Source: Quillaja saponaria
Lineage: Eukaryota > Streptophyta > Magnoliopsida > Fabales > Quillajaceae
Direction of reading: 5' to 3'
Length of the DNA stretch: 64,000 nt
Assembly: GCA_029379385.1 (NCBI GenBank)
Contig: CM055613.1
Coordinates: forward strand, 24,897,652-24,961,651
Shown: piece after piece, positions 23,315-36,100 of the stretch
Numbering within the stretch: position 1 is the stretch's first letter
Layout: each line of letters begins with the position of its first letter
The notes under the pieces: model-generated
Told to the model about the DNA's origin: nothing
The model's input: only the letters and a program-made list of their open reading frames with translations
Database searches by the model: none
Position numbers and translations under genes: made by a program

Positions 23315-25504
23315 ATGGATGCCACAACTAGCGGAACCCCAACTATACAATACCATAACATTCCTGATCAACCAATTAGTACCATTGTTGCCACACTTCT
23401 ACCAGCATTTCAACGACAGACACGCCATTGCTTTGGGGACTCCAGCCCGGGAGAGTTCCCCTTGTCTGCCAATCCATCCATTGTACTTCATGTCCTTACA
23501 GCATGTAGTTTGGATCCTCAAGACCTTGCAAAACTAGAGGCAAGTGCTCTGTTTCTGTACATTTATGGCTGTAAATATCTTTTTAAATATTAGAATTGGT
23601 AGTGCTGCTGACTTTATTTGTTATGCTGCTGTTGCAGGCAACATGCTCCTTTTTTAGGCAGCCAGCAAACTTTGCTCCTGACTTTGATTTGTCCCTATCT
23701 GAGCTTGCTGCACTTGACATGTGCCAGAAGAGAGCCATATTTAAGCCAATGACCTCAGAACAACGTCAAGATTTGAAGCAAAGGTGTGGGGGTTCATGGA
23801 AGCTGGTTCTGAGGTTTTTCCTGGCTGGAGAAGCATGTTGCAGAAGGGAGAAATCACAGGCAGTAGCAGGTCCTGGTCATAGTATTGCTGTGACATCAAA
23901 TGGGGTTGTTTACTCATTTGGCTCCAACAGCTCAGGACAACTTGGACATGGCACCACTGAAGAGGAATGCCGGCCTCAGCTAATCAGGTTGCTTAAATTT
24001 GGTGACTCCTTAGAGCCATTTATGTAAATGTGATGAGAATTGGAAAGAGAACTAGTTGTTTTGAAGTTGATTGAACTCCATTATGTTGCAGATCTTTGCA
24101 AGGCATTCGAATTATTCAAGCTACAGCTGGGGCTGGTAGGACAATGCTGATCAGTGATGCTGGACAGGTCTATGCCTTCGGAAAAGACTCCTTTGGGGAG
24201 ACCGAGTTTGGAGTTGAAGGATCTAAATTGGTTACAACTCCACAGTTGGTTGAGTCTTTAAGAAACATTTACGTGGTTCAAGCTGCAATTGGGAATTTTT
24301 TCACAGCTGTATTGTCAAGAGAAGGCAGGGTTTATACTTTTTCTTGGGGTAGTGATGAAAAACTTGGTCACCATACTGAGCCAGGTGATGTGGAACCCCA
24401 TCTTTTGTTGGGGGATTTGGAAAACATACCAGTGGTGCAAATTGTAGCTGGATATTGCTACCTCCTTTGTCTGGCTTGTCAACCTAGTGGAATGTGAGTT
24501 CTTATTTTAATTAATATGGGAAGCTTCTATCCATAGTTAATACTCCTAAGAATAGAGTCTCCTTCATAAGACTGTCAAAAATTACTCAGATGTCTATGTT
24601 TCTTGAAAATGTAACAGGTCAGTATACTCTGTTGGATGTGGATTGGGAGGGAAGCTAGGACATGGTTCAAGAACTGATGAGAAATACCCTCGTTTGATTG
24701 TACAGTTCCAGCTCTTAAACCTTCAGCCTGTAGTGGTTGCAGCTGGTGCTTGGCACGCTGCTGTGGTGGGTCGAGATGGCCGTGTTTGCACATGGGGTTG
24801 GGGCCGTTATGGGTGCTTGGGGCATGGGAACGAAGAGTGTGAATCGGTGCCTAAGGTGGTGGAAGCATTGAGCAAAGTTAAAGCAGTTCATGTTGCTACA
24901 GGAGATTATACAACCTTTGTAGTGTCTGATGATGGGGATGTCTACTCATTTGGTTGTGGAGAATCTGCCAGTCTTGGGCATAATAATGGAGATGATGGTC
25001 AGGTCTGGCTTTCTTCTCCTTATTTCCTTATATTAATGTTTCTACTTTTCCGCTTTGCTTAGGGAAGATTTTGTCAAAACTTACTGCTACGTTCAGTTTC
25101 TATTGCTGGAACTTCTCACAATTTATACTAAGAACTCAGATATGCTTGATGATATCCAAATGTGAACAATAAAAATATGCATTGCTCAGATATTAACAAT
25201 CACTGAACTCTGACATGCTTTTGGTGAAATCAGTGAACTGTGTAATGTTTCCTTGTTGCAGGGTATCAGGCATGCAAATGTAGTAAGCCCAGAGCTTGTA
25301 GCATCATTGAAACAAGTTAATGAAAGGGTGGTACAGATCAGCCTAACCAATTCCATATACTGGAATGCTCACACCTTTGCACTTACTGAATCAGGAAAGC
25401 TCTATGCATTTGGTGCTGGAGATAAAGGACAATTGGGCATAGAGCTTGTTGCCAACCAGACTGAAAGAGGGAACCCTGAGCTTGTTGATGTTGATCTTAA
25501 TTAA
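23315..25504 (+). CDS. RCC1-repeat (regulator of chromosome condensation-like) family protein
   Basis: Five coding exons: 23315-23539, 23638-23987, 24092-24493, 24618-25002, 25262-25504, giving 534 residues. The N-terminal ~150 residues are a non-repeat module (LSLSELAALDMCQKRAIFKP, then LRFFLAGEACCRREKSQAVAG). RCC1-type beta-propeller blades follow, each with a VYSFGSNSSGQLGHG-like core: at about 170-185, VYAFGKDSFGETEFG, VYTFSWGSDEKLGHH, SVGCGLGGKLGHG, VCTWGWGRYGCLGHG, VYSFGCGESASLGH and LYAFGAGDKGQLG near the C-terminus. The repeats are those of the UVR8/RCC1 superfamily, but the protein is a separate conserved plant family with no assigned function. I see no UVR8-type tryptophan triad and do not call it a photoreceptor. 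The first intron uses a GC donor (GAG|GCAAGT). The start is the first ATG (MDATTSG) after an upstream splice-like region. Confidence 0.92.
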
Positions 25505-26039
25505 TCTATTTATGCCTTTCCCTCCAACCTCTGCACCATGCTTAACTTCTAATTTATAGTCATCATTTGGTTGTTAAATTCCTCGTCTATTTTGTACATA
25601 GGGTCAAAGAATCATGAAGGTACAAAACTAGGCAGCAAGGGTCTAAGCAACTACTATATGGTAGTTAATATCATGCTTAGGCTTCAACTTACTAGTTGTT
25701 AATAGTTGATACATTGTCAGGTTCATTTATAGCTAACTTATTTGTCGTGGAAGTGAATTTATAGTTCATTCGCTTGGCAACAATTGTGATATTCTTCTTT
25801 CATGCATAATTTTCATTCTCACTGTCTTCTTGTCTTAAATCCTGAATACAAATACAACCCAAGATTTTTTTTGTATAACCAAACTATGGTGGATTTATTT
25901 GATATGAGTGAGACAGAGAGAGGAGTTACACTGTGATTAATTACATAATTTCTTAACTTAAAGATCGACTGAAAAAGAACAGAGTGGAAAAACCTAGAGG
26001 GCTTGAGTAGAATTCTAACGAAACTGCTGAATGACATAC
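25505..26039. other. 3' flank of the RCC1-repeat gene
   Basis: Contains the RCC1 gene 3'UTR and AT-rich DNA. No additional coding similarity was recognised. Confidence 0.4.
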
Positions 26040-26570
26040 TTAGCTGTGGCCCCTGTTGCAGACTACACTACTACAGAATAGTTCAGTGACAGCTGATTAA
26101 CCAAATGGAGAACGACAACTTCATCATCCAAATGCTTAGGCAAAAAATACATCTTCTCAAACTTCCCTGTTCCTTTTTCCTTCCACAGCTCCATCAGAGA
26201 CATCGCTTGGTTAGCAAATGACATTGACATCACAAAGCTTGGATGACCAATAGCACATCCCAGACCAATAAGGCTTCCCTCAGCAAGAAACAACCATTCA
26301 GAATTGGTTTTCAGAGAAAACCCATCTGTCAGTTTGTGTCTTGATGGGGTAATTCTCAAGCCCAAACATGTCAATTTCAAGGTCAAAAGTGTCAAATGCT
26401 GCAGACAATGGTACTGTTCTTCAGCTTCTTCATGTGATGGACGATGAATCGATGATTATGTGTTCCCTGTGGGTGTGACAAAGATGTCAGCAACATCATC
26501 CAAAGTCAAACAAGGATGCCTTCCATTAAGGCTTGCAGGGTGCAAATTGAGTCAGCTTCAGACCATGGGT
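26040..26570 (-). pseudogene. Adenosylhomocysteinase (SAHH) 3' fragment, degraded
   Basis: On the minus strand, blocks match the NAD-binding and C-terminal part of S-adenosylhomocysteine hydrolase: ADSICTLQALMEG (about 26560-26520), a decayed [23 protein letters not shown] (about 26430-26400), then a 110-codon open stretch (26395-26063). That stretch contains [45 protein letters not shown] and [14 protein letters not shown]. The active gene would end in a PYKPxHYRY tail, which is missing; a stop comes early. Frameshifts split the 5' part and no intron is evident, so a processed or truncated copy is likely. Confidence 0.85.
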
Positions 26571-28133
26571 TCAATGGATGCCTTGGCCCATTTATGATCA
26601 ATTGGGTTTGCTTCTGTGTTACTTTGTATGATGGGTCTGATCAAATCTCAAGTTTCCAACCCAATAAAACTGTGACCATAGCCTGCTAGGTCAGTCCTTT
26701 AGTCATTGATCACATAAAAGCATTTTCTCTTTCCTTTTTCTTATTTTGGAGTATATTATGTGAAGGGTGTTTTTTTCCTCTTTAATTTAGAGGAGAAAAT
26801 AGCATGTAGGCTGTATGGATTGAGAATAAATCATTGACAATTACTTATTTTGGGAATATATTCTGATGAATTGAATATAATAGAGGTATAGATCTTGTAC
26901 TAAAACAAAAAGGGAAAGAATAACAAATTAAAAATCTAGAGCTATAATATAATGTGAAATTTATACAAGAACTAATGCAGGATAGCCATCAGCTTATCGT
27001 GACTGGCATGCATGATGAAGTTGATTCAAACCCTGTGGATTTGATTTCTGAATTCTGACATACGTGGAACACCTATTCATTCATCACCCTCTCATGCCCC
27101 ACATGTTAATGCTCTGCCCCTCACATGCACATCAATAAATCTCTGTATGTTCACACCCACATACATATAGATGTGTGATGTTTCTGTACACACCATACTG
27201 CTACTTATTCTTCTTGCAATGCTATCCATACATTTAATTGGAAGATCCATTCAAGATTAAAATCAATCATATGATATGTGTATGATGGAATCTAAAAGAA
27301 AAGATAAAATTAGATTACACGAGCAGGCCATTAAACAAGGTAATGCTCCCCTTGTTAATTAAGGAACTGTATGGAATAAAAAATGTTTTGTGTATGTCGA
27401 AAAGTAATCAACATAGAAGTCTAATTAATTGTCTCCGTTTTTATTTAGTTTTTTTGAAAAACTTCCAATCAATTTCATCTTCAAAAATTCAACATAACAA
27501 AATGTTTCGTGTATTTGAAGTTATTATTTAGCCATTAACTAGTATTGTACCAAGTTATAGTATGCGTTACTTGATCAAACAAACAAAGCATGGGATCTCT
27601 GTTCAATTAAGCAACATATATACTAATTAATAGTACTTTTACTTGATTATTATATTTCACTTTCAATCACGGATCATTGGTATTAGGGTCATTCAAATAT
27701 GTAAAACATCTCACCGTGAAACAAGCACTATATTTAGGCAATAAATGCTCTAATTAAGTTACTAAATATAATGATGATTGTAACGGTACCCATGCAAGCT
27801 TATCCAACTATATATGTCAGACACTTTGCAATGCAAGAACATACCCACTTGGCGCTTGGTAACCCATTTGTTAAATAAGACCAAAGCTATCCTAACTAGT
27901 TTTCTTTTGAGAGTGATAAGTAGTATTAGTACTGAACATCTATGCTGTAGAGTAATCTAACCAACTTCTCAGCTACATTTTTGTTATCAACATTCATGAC
28001 GTGATCAAAATCTTTATTTATAACATGTATATGAAATATAATATGCCACGTGGCATTACCCCAGAAAAAACTACTCCTTATTCAAGTGGAGAGGAGATTG
28101 TTGTTAAGCACATTGAGTAGTAGGCACCACTTC
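26571..28133. other. Intergenic stretch, no gene recognised
   Basis: AT-rich DNA; a short open frame at 27343-27531 has no family resemblance. No RNA gene signature was recognised. Confidence 0.4.
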
Positions 28134-28627
28134 ATAGGGATTAAGATTGATAAGGAGTCAAGTTAACTCTTTAAAGACTCGGCTCGAGCTCGACTTGTTT
28201 ATTGAATAAGTCTATCTTGAGCTTTTATTTTGAACTCGTTTAGTAAAATGAACCGAGCTCAATCTTTTCAAAACTTGACTCATAAACTCGTGTCGTTTAG
28301 TTTATTTAATAAATTTATTATTATTTATATATAAATTTATATACAAAATTTAACATAAGTTGTAATTTAATTTAGTAGGTAAATTATTCAAAAACTTTTT
28401 ACCCAGGTCATAACTTCAACTTCTTTTGATTATAAAATCTTTGTAAAATTTTCAAACAATCTTTAATAGCTATTTACAAGTTAAGCTTGAGTTAGAATTA
28501 GGACTTGTTAGCCCTTAATGAATAAGAATCGAGTTTGAATTAATCCAAAATTTGATAAACCTAGTCAAGCTGAATTTTACAAAACAACTTGACTTCAGTT
28601 CAACCCGTTACCACCCTAATAGGGATC
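28134..28627. mobile_element. Possible non-autonomous DNA transposon with GAGCTCG-rich interior
   Basis: TAGGGAT occurs at both borders (28134-28140 and 28620-28626) and may be a target duplication. The inner ends share GTCAAGTT-type sequence in inverted orientation (AGGAGTCAAGTTAAC at left; reverse complement of the right, CTGAAGTCAAGTTG). The interior is full of CTCGAGCTCG/GAGCTC motifs alternating with AT blocks, a composition seen in several dispersed plant repeats. Confidence 0.45.
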
Positions 28628-30400
28628 AAAATGGAGCTTTCAGCTTTTAGTGAGCACACATTCCACAACAAAGCGAACCATTTAAATTTGGGTAAAAAGT
28701 TTAATTAACGGGTTGAGGTAGGATCTGACCCGAACCGGTGGGCCCCATCTGGGAACAAATTCCACATGGGAGAACGTGGTTTCTCAAAGATAAGACGCAC
28801 ATGTCAGCGTCTTGACGGCCAGTACGGACCTCCCATGTGGCCTCTTAAATTCTCAAAGACTCGTGGCCCAAAAAAATAAATTAATTAATTTGATAACGAA
28901 TAGTAGCGTGACAAGTGGAATCATAAGAAGTCGGCAAAATTTCACGTCAACGAATTTCTTCGCCGGTTTCAATTTCCCGCGCTGTTCACGGTTTGAGCAT
29001 GTGTTCTATTCAGAGTATTCATTATTTAACATTGTAGCAGGCAGGAGCAGATTTTGGGTGTGAACTGTGGAGGGAGCAGCAACATTTGTTTATTTGCTTT
29101 TAACTGTTATGTCCAAAAAATATATATATATATATTAATTAAAATTTTCATTTTGATTATATTTTGTAATTATTAACCATGAAAACTTTGAGATTGATAA
29201 TGATTATTGTCCTTTTCAAATTGATAAATAAAAATAAAAAAAAATTATACGAATTAAAATGTATAAAGAATTAAAAAAATATTTTGTGATATAAGATTGA
29301 GTTTTGATATAGAATGATAATTTATCATGATATTAGATTAGCATATTCTGAACTAATCTTATTTTCATTACCAGCACTCAAATTAAATTTATTAAAAATA
29401 AGTAAATCAAACTAACAAAGGAGAATAGTATCAAGGTTTGAATATAGACAGCCAAAGATTAGGTCTAGCAGAAATTAGCATAGCTAGACATTAGGGTAAA
29501 CAATTGATCCAAATTATTCATATTCAAAATTAAATATTTGAGCTCAAATTCGATTTGAAACTAATTTGAATTCAAACATGAACTGAGATAAGTATTTGAA
29601 TTTGAATTCGAATGAACTGAGATTAGTGTTTGAATTTGAATTTTAATTTAGATATTTAATATGCAATTTGATATTTGACGAATTATTTGTATTACTATTT
29701 GTGTAACTATCCATATTCATCAAACTATTTGTATACTATTCAAGTAATATTTATAATATATTATTAATAAATTTAAATAAAAAAATAATTGGCTAATGCA
29801 AATACAATTATTGGAATTTAAATTTCAACTGAACAAGAGTCAATATTATTCTTATATCAATGGAGGAATGAAAAAAGTTTAACATCAAAGAGCATAAACC
29901 TAATGAAACGGCCATATATAACTACAAGAAGCTGAAGGTGATGTGTTGTGACAGTTTGATGGAGAAAGCAAGTTCATATTAAGAACAAACACCGACAACA
30001 ATTTCATGTGAGAAAGTGTCGGTGTGCATGTAATTAATTGTTGATTCTATAGTAAACTCCATAGTTAAGGAAAACTGTAGGCTTTAACAATATTAGTAAG
30101 CAACAGTCCACGAGGTAATTAACAATGAACAAAATGGCTCTGCAATTATTATGCCCCATACGTTATTTGAGATTTGAGGCTAGTTTTGCTTAACGACCAA
30201 ACTCAAAAGTACTGTACCAGAAAACCGTCAAGTTTTTTGTGGACCCACAATCTTTTTGTTTAATCAGACTCAGACCCAGTTAATCAATTATTCCCTTTAT
30301 AATAAGCTTAACTTCTCCTTCATTTCTTTCATACAAGTAAGTATTCTTACTCTCTCTGTTTTCCTCCTCTGGCAGAACGCAGAGGAAAGGGTTATTAATT
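28628..30400. promoter_or_regulatory. Intergenic DNA and pectate lyase promoter
   Basis: A GC-richer patch (28720-28860) includes GTGGGCCCCA, a TCP-site-like sequence, but no gene start could be confirmed. A 34-bp tandem duplication lies at 29580-29645. Close to the gene, a TATA-like TTATAATAA at about 30296-30304 would place transcription start some 70-80 bp before the ATG at 30401. Confidence 0.35.
29580..29645. repeat. Imperfect ~34-bp tandem duplication
   Basis: Two adjacent copies of GAACTGAGATAAGTATTTGA followed by ATTTGAATT (29580-29613 and 29614-29645) differ at few positions. They lie in a region rich in GAATTC/AAATTTGAA palindromic words. Confidence 0.7.
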
Positions 30401-31933
30401 ATGGCTATTCCACTCAATTTCACAATGTTATTCTTGCTTCTTATTCTTACTCCAGCCTTCATTTCCTCTTCCCCAGTTGTTAAAGATCCAGAATTAGTAG
30501 TCCAAGATGTTCACAAGTAAGTTTTACTCTCTATTTTACTGGAATACTGATGTGGTTTGAGTTGAGTATCATAATGATGACAATATGTCTTACACCTTTT
30601 ATTGTTTTGTTTTGTCTTGTTTTGTTGCAGGAGCATCAATGAGTCCAGAAGAAATTTGGGTTTTCTTTCTTGTAATACAGGCAACCCAATTGATGATTGT
30701 TGGATGTGTGATTCGAAGTGGGAAAATAATCGAAAGAGGCTAGCAGATTGTGCTATTGGATTTGGGAAACATGCCATCGGTGGCAGGGATGGAAAAATCT
30801 ATGTTGTGACCGATCCCGGTAACGATGACCCTGTGAATCCCAAGCTTGGAACTTTAAGGCATGCTGTTATTCAAGATGAACCTTTATGGATCATATTCAA
30901 GAATGACATGGTGATCAAACTGAAGGAAGAGCTACTCATGAATTCTTTCAAGACCATTGATGGAAGAGGAGCAAATGTTCACATTGCTGGTGGACCTTGT
31001 ATTACAATTCAGTATGTGACCTAACATTATAATTCATGGCATAAACATTCATGATTGTAAACAAGGAGGGAATGCTTATGTGAGAGATTCTCCTAGCCAT
31101 TATGGATGGAGGACTTTATCTGATGGTGATGGAGTTTCAATTTTTGGTGGAAGCCATGTTTGGGTTGATCATTGTTCTTTGTCTAATTGCCATGATGGGT
31201 TAATTGATGCCATTCATGGAGCTACAGCTATCACCATCTCCAATAATTACTTGACCCATCATAACAAAGTTATGCTTTTGGGTCATAGTGATACTTATAC
31301 AAGAGACAAGAATATGCAAGTCACTATAGCTTTCAACCATTTTGGAGAAGGGCTTGTACAAAGAATGCCCAGGTAAATAAAATCTTTGAAACTGCAAAAG
31401 AAATGAAGGCTTTAGCTATTTCTTTTGCATATATTTATATATGGGACTGAGATTTCTTGACCCATAATTGCAGGTGTAGACATGGATACTTTCATGTGGT
31501 GAACAATGACTACACCCATTGGCAAATGTATGCAATTGGTGGCAGTGCTAATCCTACAATTAACAGCCAAGGCAACAGATTTCTTGCTCCTAACGACAGA
31601 TTCAACAAAGAGGTTAGAGAAATTCAAACAGACCCTTTTGTTGAAATGACTTACAATTAAGGAAACTGATATTAATTAAGGTTGGCATGCAACTGATTGA
31701 TTTTTCAGGTTACTAAACATGAGGATGCAGCACAAAGCCAGTGGAAGAATTGGAATTGGAGGTCTAATGGAGATTTGTTTTTGAATGGTGCCTTCTTCAC
31801 ACCATCTGGGGGCGCAGCATCTTCAAGTTATGCAAGGGCATCAAGCTTGTCTGCAAGACCATCTTCCATTGTGGGTTCTATTACAGCAGCAGCTGGATCA
31901 CTAAATTGCAGAAAGGGCACACGTTGCAGATGA
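30401..31933 (+). CDS. Pectate lyase (PL1 family), frame broken by one extra base
   Basis: Four coding exons: 30401-30516, 30631-31372, 31474-31612, 31709-31933. Joined, and skipping one base, they would give about 406 residues, normal for plant pectate lyases. A signal peptide ([20 protein letters not shown]) targets the protein to the cell wall. Family blocks include [28 protein letters not shown], then [62 protein letters not shown] (with RMPR, the conserved catalytic Arg region) and [17 protein letters not shown]. At 31022 an extra T follows GTGACC and shifts the frame after residue 169; reading resumes perfectly as [12 protein letters not shown]. Known role: eliminative cleavage of de-esterified pectin. 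Either a recent pseudogene or a sequencing error. Confidence 0.88.
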
Positions 31934-33128
31934 CGATTGCTGCACTCAAGGCTCACAATTGGCTAGTAATACTAATAAAGGCAGAAATAGGCCTGTTGAT
32001 TATTGTAATTACAAGAAAAGTGTGAGCCAACTTTTTGTATATCAATTTCTTCCCTCTTTATTTAACTAAAACATTAGTACAATTTACAACCTTTGCTTGT
32101 CTCTGCTTAGTCCTACCATGTTGACATGTTGCTGAGTTCAATATTCAATTAAATGAGACAGTGTAGGTCTTAAACTCCTCTCCCTCCGTGCTCTATCTAT
32201 TTTCTTATCAGTGAGTGTGTGTTTGTATATGAGATGAATTTCCATTTGGGAACCCTCTCTGTGCAGTGGAAACGAAAGTAATAAAAGCCATTGCTTATGG
32301 TCAAGGTGACAACGGGACCTCTGTGTTGACAAATTTCCACGACCATCCACTGCTAGATTAATCAGGTTGACGGGCAGTGAGACACCACAATTTGTAGGCC
32401 GTTCTATAATTCAATCATCAGAAACAACAAAGCCCCTAGCAATAAATTGTGGGTGTCAGTGACAATGTGCAGGTGAACTTAGTTTGAATTACAACCCAAA
32501 TCTCAGTCCTAATAAGTAATAATGACCGACACTAGCAGTCTAGCACCATACTCTTTATAGACAGCAAACTTGTCAGAGAGTCTTCGGCGGCTAAAACCAA
32601 GACAGTGAACAAAATTGGCATGTAATTACATAAAAGGACACCCTTATCTTTTTGACGCTTAATTAATGCAGCATAAGCTCCTAAAAGGATTTGGGACGGG
32701 TTTCAGAACTTGGCGCATTCAATGTTGTAACTTGCAATTCGGATTTTCATCTTATCTGAATAGATACGACGAATGGTTAAAGACTGCCCATAGGACAAGC
32801 CCCACGTAAAACCTCCACACCAGAAATTTCCAAATAGAAATTAAGGATGTGAATGAAAACCAATATGACCTAAGAACCAGAAGACGTTTTGAACTACGAT
32901 CATAAATGCTTCCAAAACAATGCAGCACAGGCAATAAATTAGTCAATAATTTCCAAAACTTAAATAAGATATGAAAATGGCAAACATGAGTACAGAACGC
33001 GCTCCCAAATACAATCAAAAATCTTTTCACTACAATTTAGCATAAGTGTCATACGGTCTGTCCCTCAAAACAAATCAAGCCAACCAAACACTCTCAGCTC
33101 CTCCGAGCAGTCCATGATTTATAATCCA
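31934..33128. other. Intergenic region between convergent pectate lyase and CCT5
   Basis: Holds the 3'UTRs of the two convergent genes; nothing else recognised. The last few hundred bases next to 33129 are the likely CCT5 3'UTR on the minus strand. Confidence 0.45.
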
Positions 33129-36100
33129 TCAGAACTCAGATGGGGAGATAACATCATCAATTTTCAATATCATCTTGACAACCTGTGTTGCAAGCAAGAT
33201 TTGCTGCTGCTTTCCAATAAGAGTCTCAAAGACATCTTGCTCACGCATGTCATTAGTACCTACGTCGTTGCAGTCTATTCCAAAGTGGGGATTATTCTCC
33301 TGCAAATTGTTGAGCTACCAATCAATGACATAACACCATAAAATAGAACATAGGATTTTGAGTTGCCATTGTGTATGTGTGCAATAGTCTGACGAGAGAT
33401 GGTTGGTGGAAGTTAGGCTCTGTCTTGCTTACCTTTATTTGCTGAGATTTCACAGCAGACAACGTTTCAATTGTTTGGAGGCCACTATTTTCAGCGAGGG
33501 CCATGGGAACAGAATCTAAAGCATCCGCAAATGCTCTGATAGCATACTGCATGCGGAGAAAAGTGTGAGCAATATAACATGCATTATAAATAACATTTAA
33601 CAATAATAATGCATACCTGTTCCACTCCAGGGTATCTATCTGCAGCTGCTTCTACAGCAACTGAGCAAGAAATTTCAGCCGAGCCACCACCATACACAAT
33701 AGAGTTGTTGCGAATGAGATTCCTAGCAACACATAAGGCATCATGAATGCTGCGCTTTGTCTCTTCTATCATCATTTTGTTACCTAACAAGCAACAGAAC
33801 CTTCTATCAGATTGTCAAAATTACTTAATGGACACTTCCATCTTTTCTTCAATTTATAAAGCTGTAAGCATTCACACAAAATCTAAGCAATATAAGTTCC
33901 TAGTTCAATGTTGCTATCAATAATAAATGCCAACTCTCAAAGTAATTGGAGCAATATTGCTTTCCAAAGGGGTAGCTTATTGGAATTCAGTTCAATAAAA
34001 TTTAACAAATCACTACTGAACAGTAGAGACTGGATAGCATGGGGAACAACTACTGACCTCCACGGATGAATATGGTCACAGCCCTTGAATTTGCACAATG
34101 CTCAATGTACAACATTCGATCTTTCGTTGTACCAAATGATTTTTCTCGAACCAAACCAGCCTATTATAAAAAAGGGCAAGCCACTATCAAATGGATGGTA
34201 ACCTACTAAAAGAATTTCTTCAACTATATGAATTAGAATGAACAATGCAATCATTGAAATAGCAAGCCTTCTTCTTCTTCTTTTTTTTTCTTTTTTTTTT
34301 TTCTGGGGTGGGGGTGGGGGGGTGTTACATATCTGGATATCCAAAAGTTATGTGATAAATACAGAAAGAGATACCTTCCCCAACTTTTCAGGAGTCAACT
34401 CTTGAAACCTGGGCACAATCCTTCCACCTGCATGTACACCAAAACCATCACTCAAGTACAAGAAAAAACTTTGCAACAATCATGAAGACATAGATATGTG
34501 GTTGAAGTGATCATCTAGATGAATAAAATTCAAACCATGAAAAGAGTTTAAATAAACAAACCTGTAGCTATTGCTATCAGTTCTAACTCTACACCACCAA
34601 CCCATCTCACAGCAGGCAAGTTCCTGTGCATCAACAGATGATTTGCCTCATCATCAAACCCCCATTGACAGATGACCAATGTAGCACCTACATCCTGCAA
34701 GTCAATACATCCTTTTACCAACAACTACAAACAAAATCTTAAGAACTGAAAATAAGAGTTGTAGTATGCATGAAAATGAATTTATAAATATGGCCCATAG
34801 TAGAATCCACCTAGATTAGATGCAAGAATCATTCAAATTACAGGGTTGTAAGAAAAAAGGAACTGCAGGCATAACAGATGAAATTGTTGTTATGTGGACT
34901 TAGTGCTATTGAATTACAACAAAAGAAGAATAAGATTTCCTGCCTTGCACTTTTGGACCATGTCATCAAAATACTTCTGTTCTTGTTGACGTAAAGTTTG
35001 GAACTTCTCCACTGTATCAATATCCACCTTATGCTTTGTCTTTGGCTTAGGAGGCTCAAATGGGCAAGTCAAAATAGCAATTTTTGCATCTTCAATTTGC
35101 TTTGGCATTTGTGGGTGGCTCATATCCTTGTCAACAACAATTCCATATATCAACTCAGTATCTTCCAATTTACCCCCCACTTTCCCTTCTACTTTTATTA
35201 AATCTAAGTTAACATCCTTTCTTTCTAGATCAGCAACAGCAACTACTGCATTGACAGCAATCTCAGCCAAGGCGCGCTTGCATCTATTCACACTGCAATA
35301 TATAAAGGTGAAAGATTTTACCATCACAAGAATAACATATACAAGTTGATCAGGGAAGAAAAATCCATAACAATCATTACGTTTTTCCAGAAACAATCAT
35401 ACGTGTTAAAAATTGCCACATGGTGTAAATAAAATACAACTCCTCTTAATGGTCAATAGTATTAAAAAGAAAATCCATTGAGTACTTTTGCTCAAGAATG
35501 GTACTCAGGCTTTTCAAAAGTGCTCCTTGTTGCTAAATACTATATCTCAAGTCAAAGTAACAATACTATATCTCAAGTCCAAGTAACAAGAAGTAACTGC
35601 ATTACATTACTTTCCCATTTGAATACAAGGGCCTCCAAAAGATACTACAGATTGCACTTGAAATTTCAAGTCATACACTCAGACATCAGACATAATAAAC
35701 TCAGCAAACACCACTTATAATTTTAACTTTTAAGGTTGATTGAAAACAGAGCTGATCTGAATTAGACATGCAATCCTCAAAAGCATGAACAAAAAAAAAG
35801 CTTATTTTGACTCAGCCATTTAGGTGCCTACATCAGAATTGTTGCATTTCTGCTGAGGCAGGAAACCACCAACCACATTCGAAATAGTAATGAACAAAAA
35901 GTTTCATTGTTTACAACATAAAAGTGGTACAGCATTAAAAGATTATATCCTTAACAGATTCTCCTGACACATGAAGAGTCAACAACATCATGCTTCAATT
36001 ATGAAATCATGGATATTTGAGCATAAAACTCCAAACTCTGCATATCAGACCTAGTGAAACAAAATTTGTGATCAGAACAAAGTAGCTACTCGTGTCAGAA

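Noticed and set aside
28812..29063. 83-codon plus-strand frame in a GC-richer patch
   Set aside because: No start context, splice sites or family match; it could be part of an untranslated exon, but nothing supports that.
30280..30462. Minus-strand frame overlapping the pectate lyase start
   Set aside because: Reverse shadow of the promoter and signal peptide; no recognisable product.
33322..33603. Long minus-strand frame read straight through CCT5 exon 8 and its introns
   Set aside because: The family alignment requires splicing at 33546 and 33433; the extensions are intron sequence.
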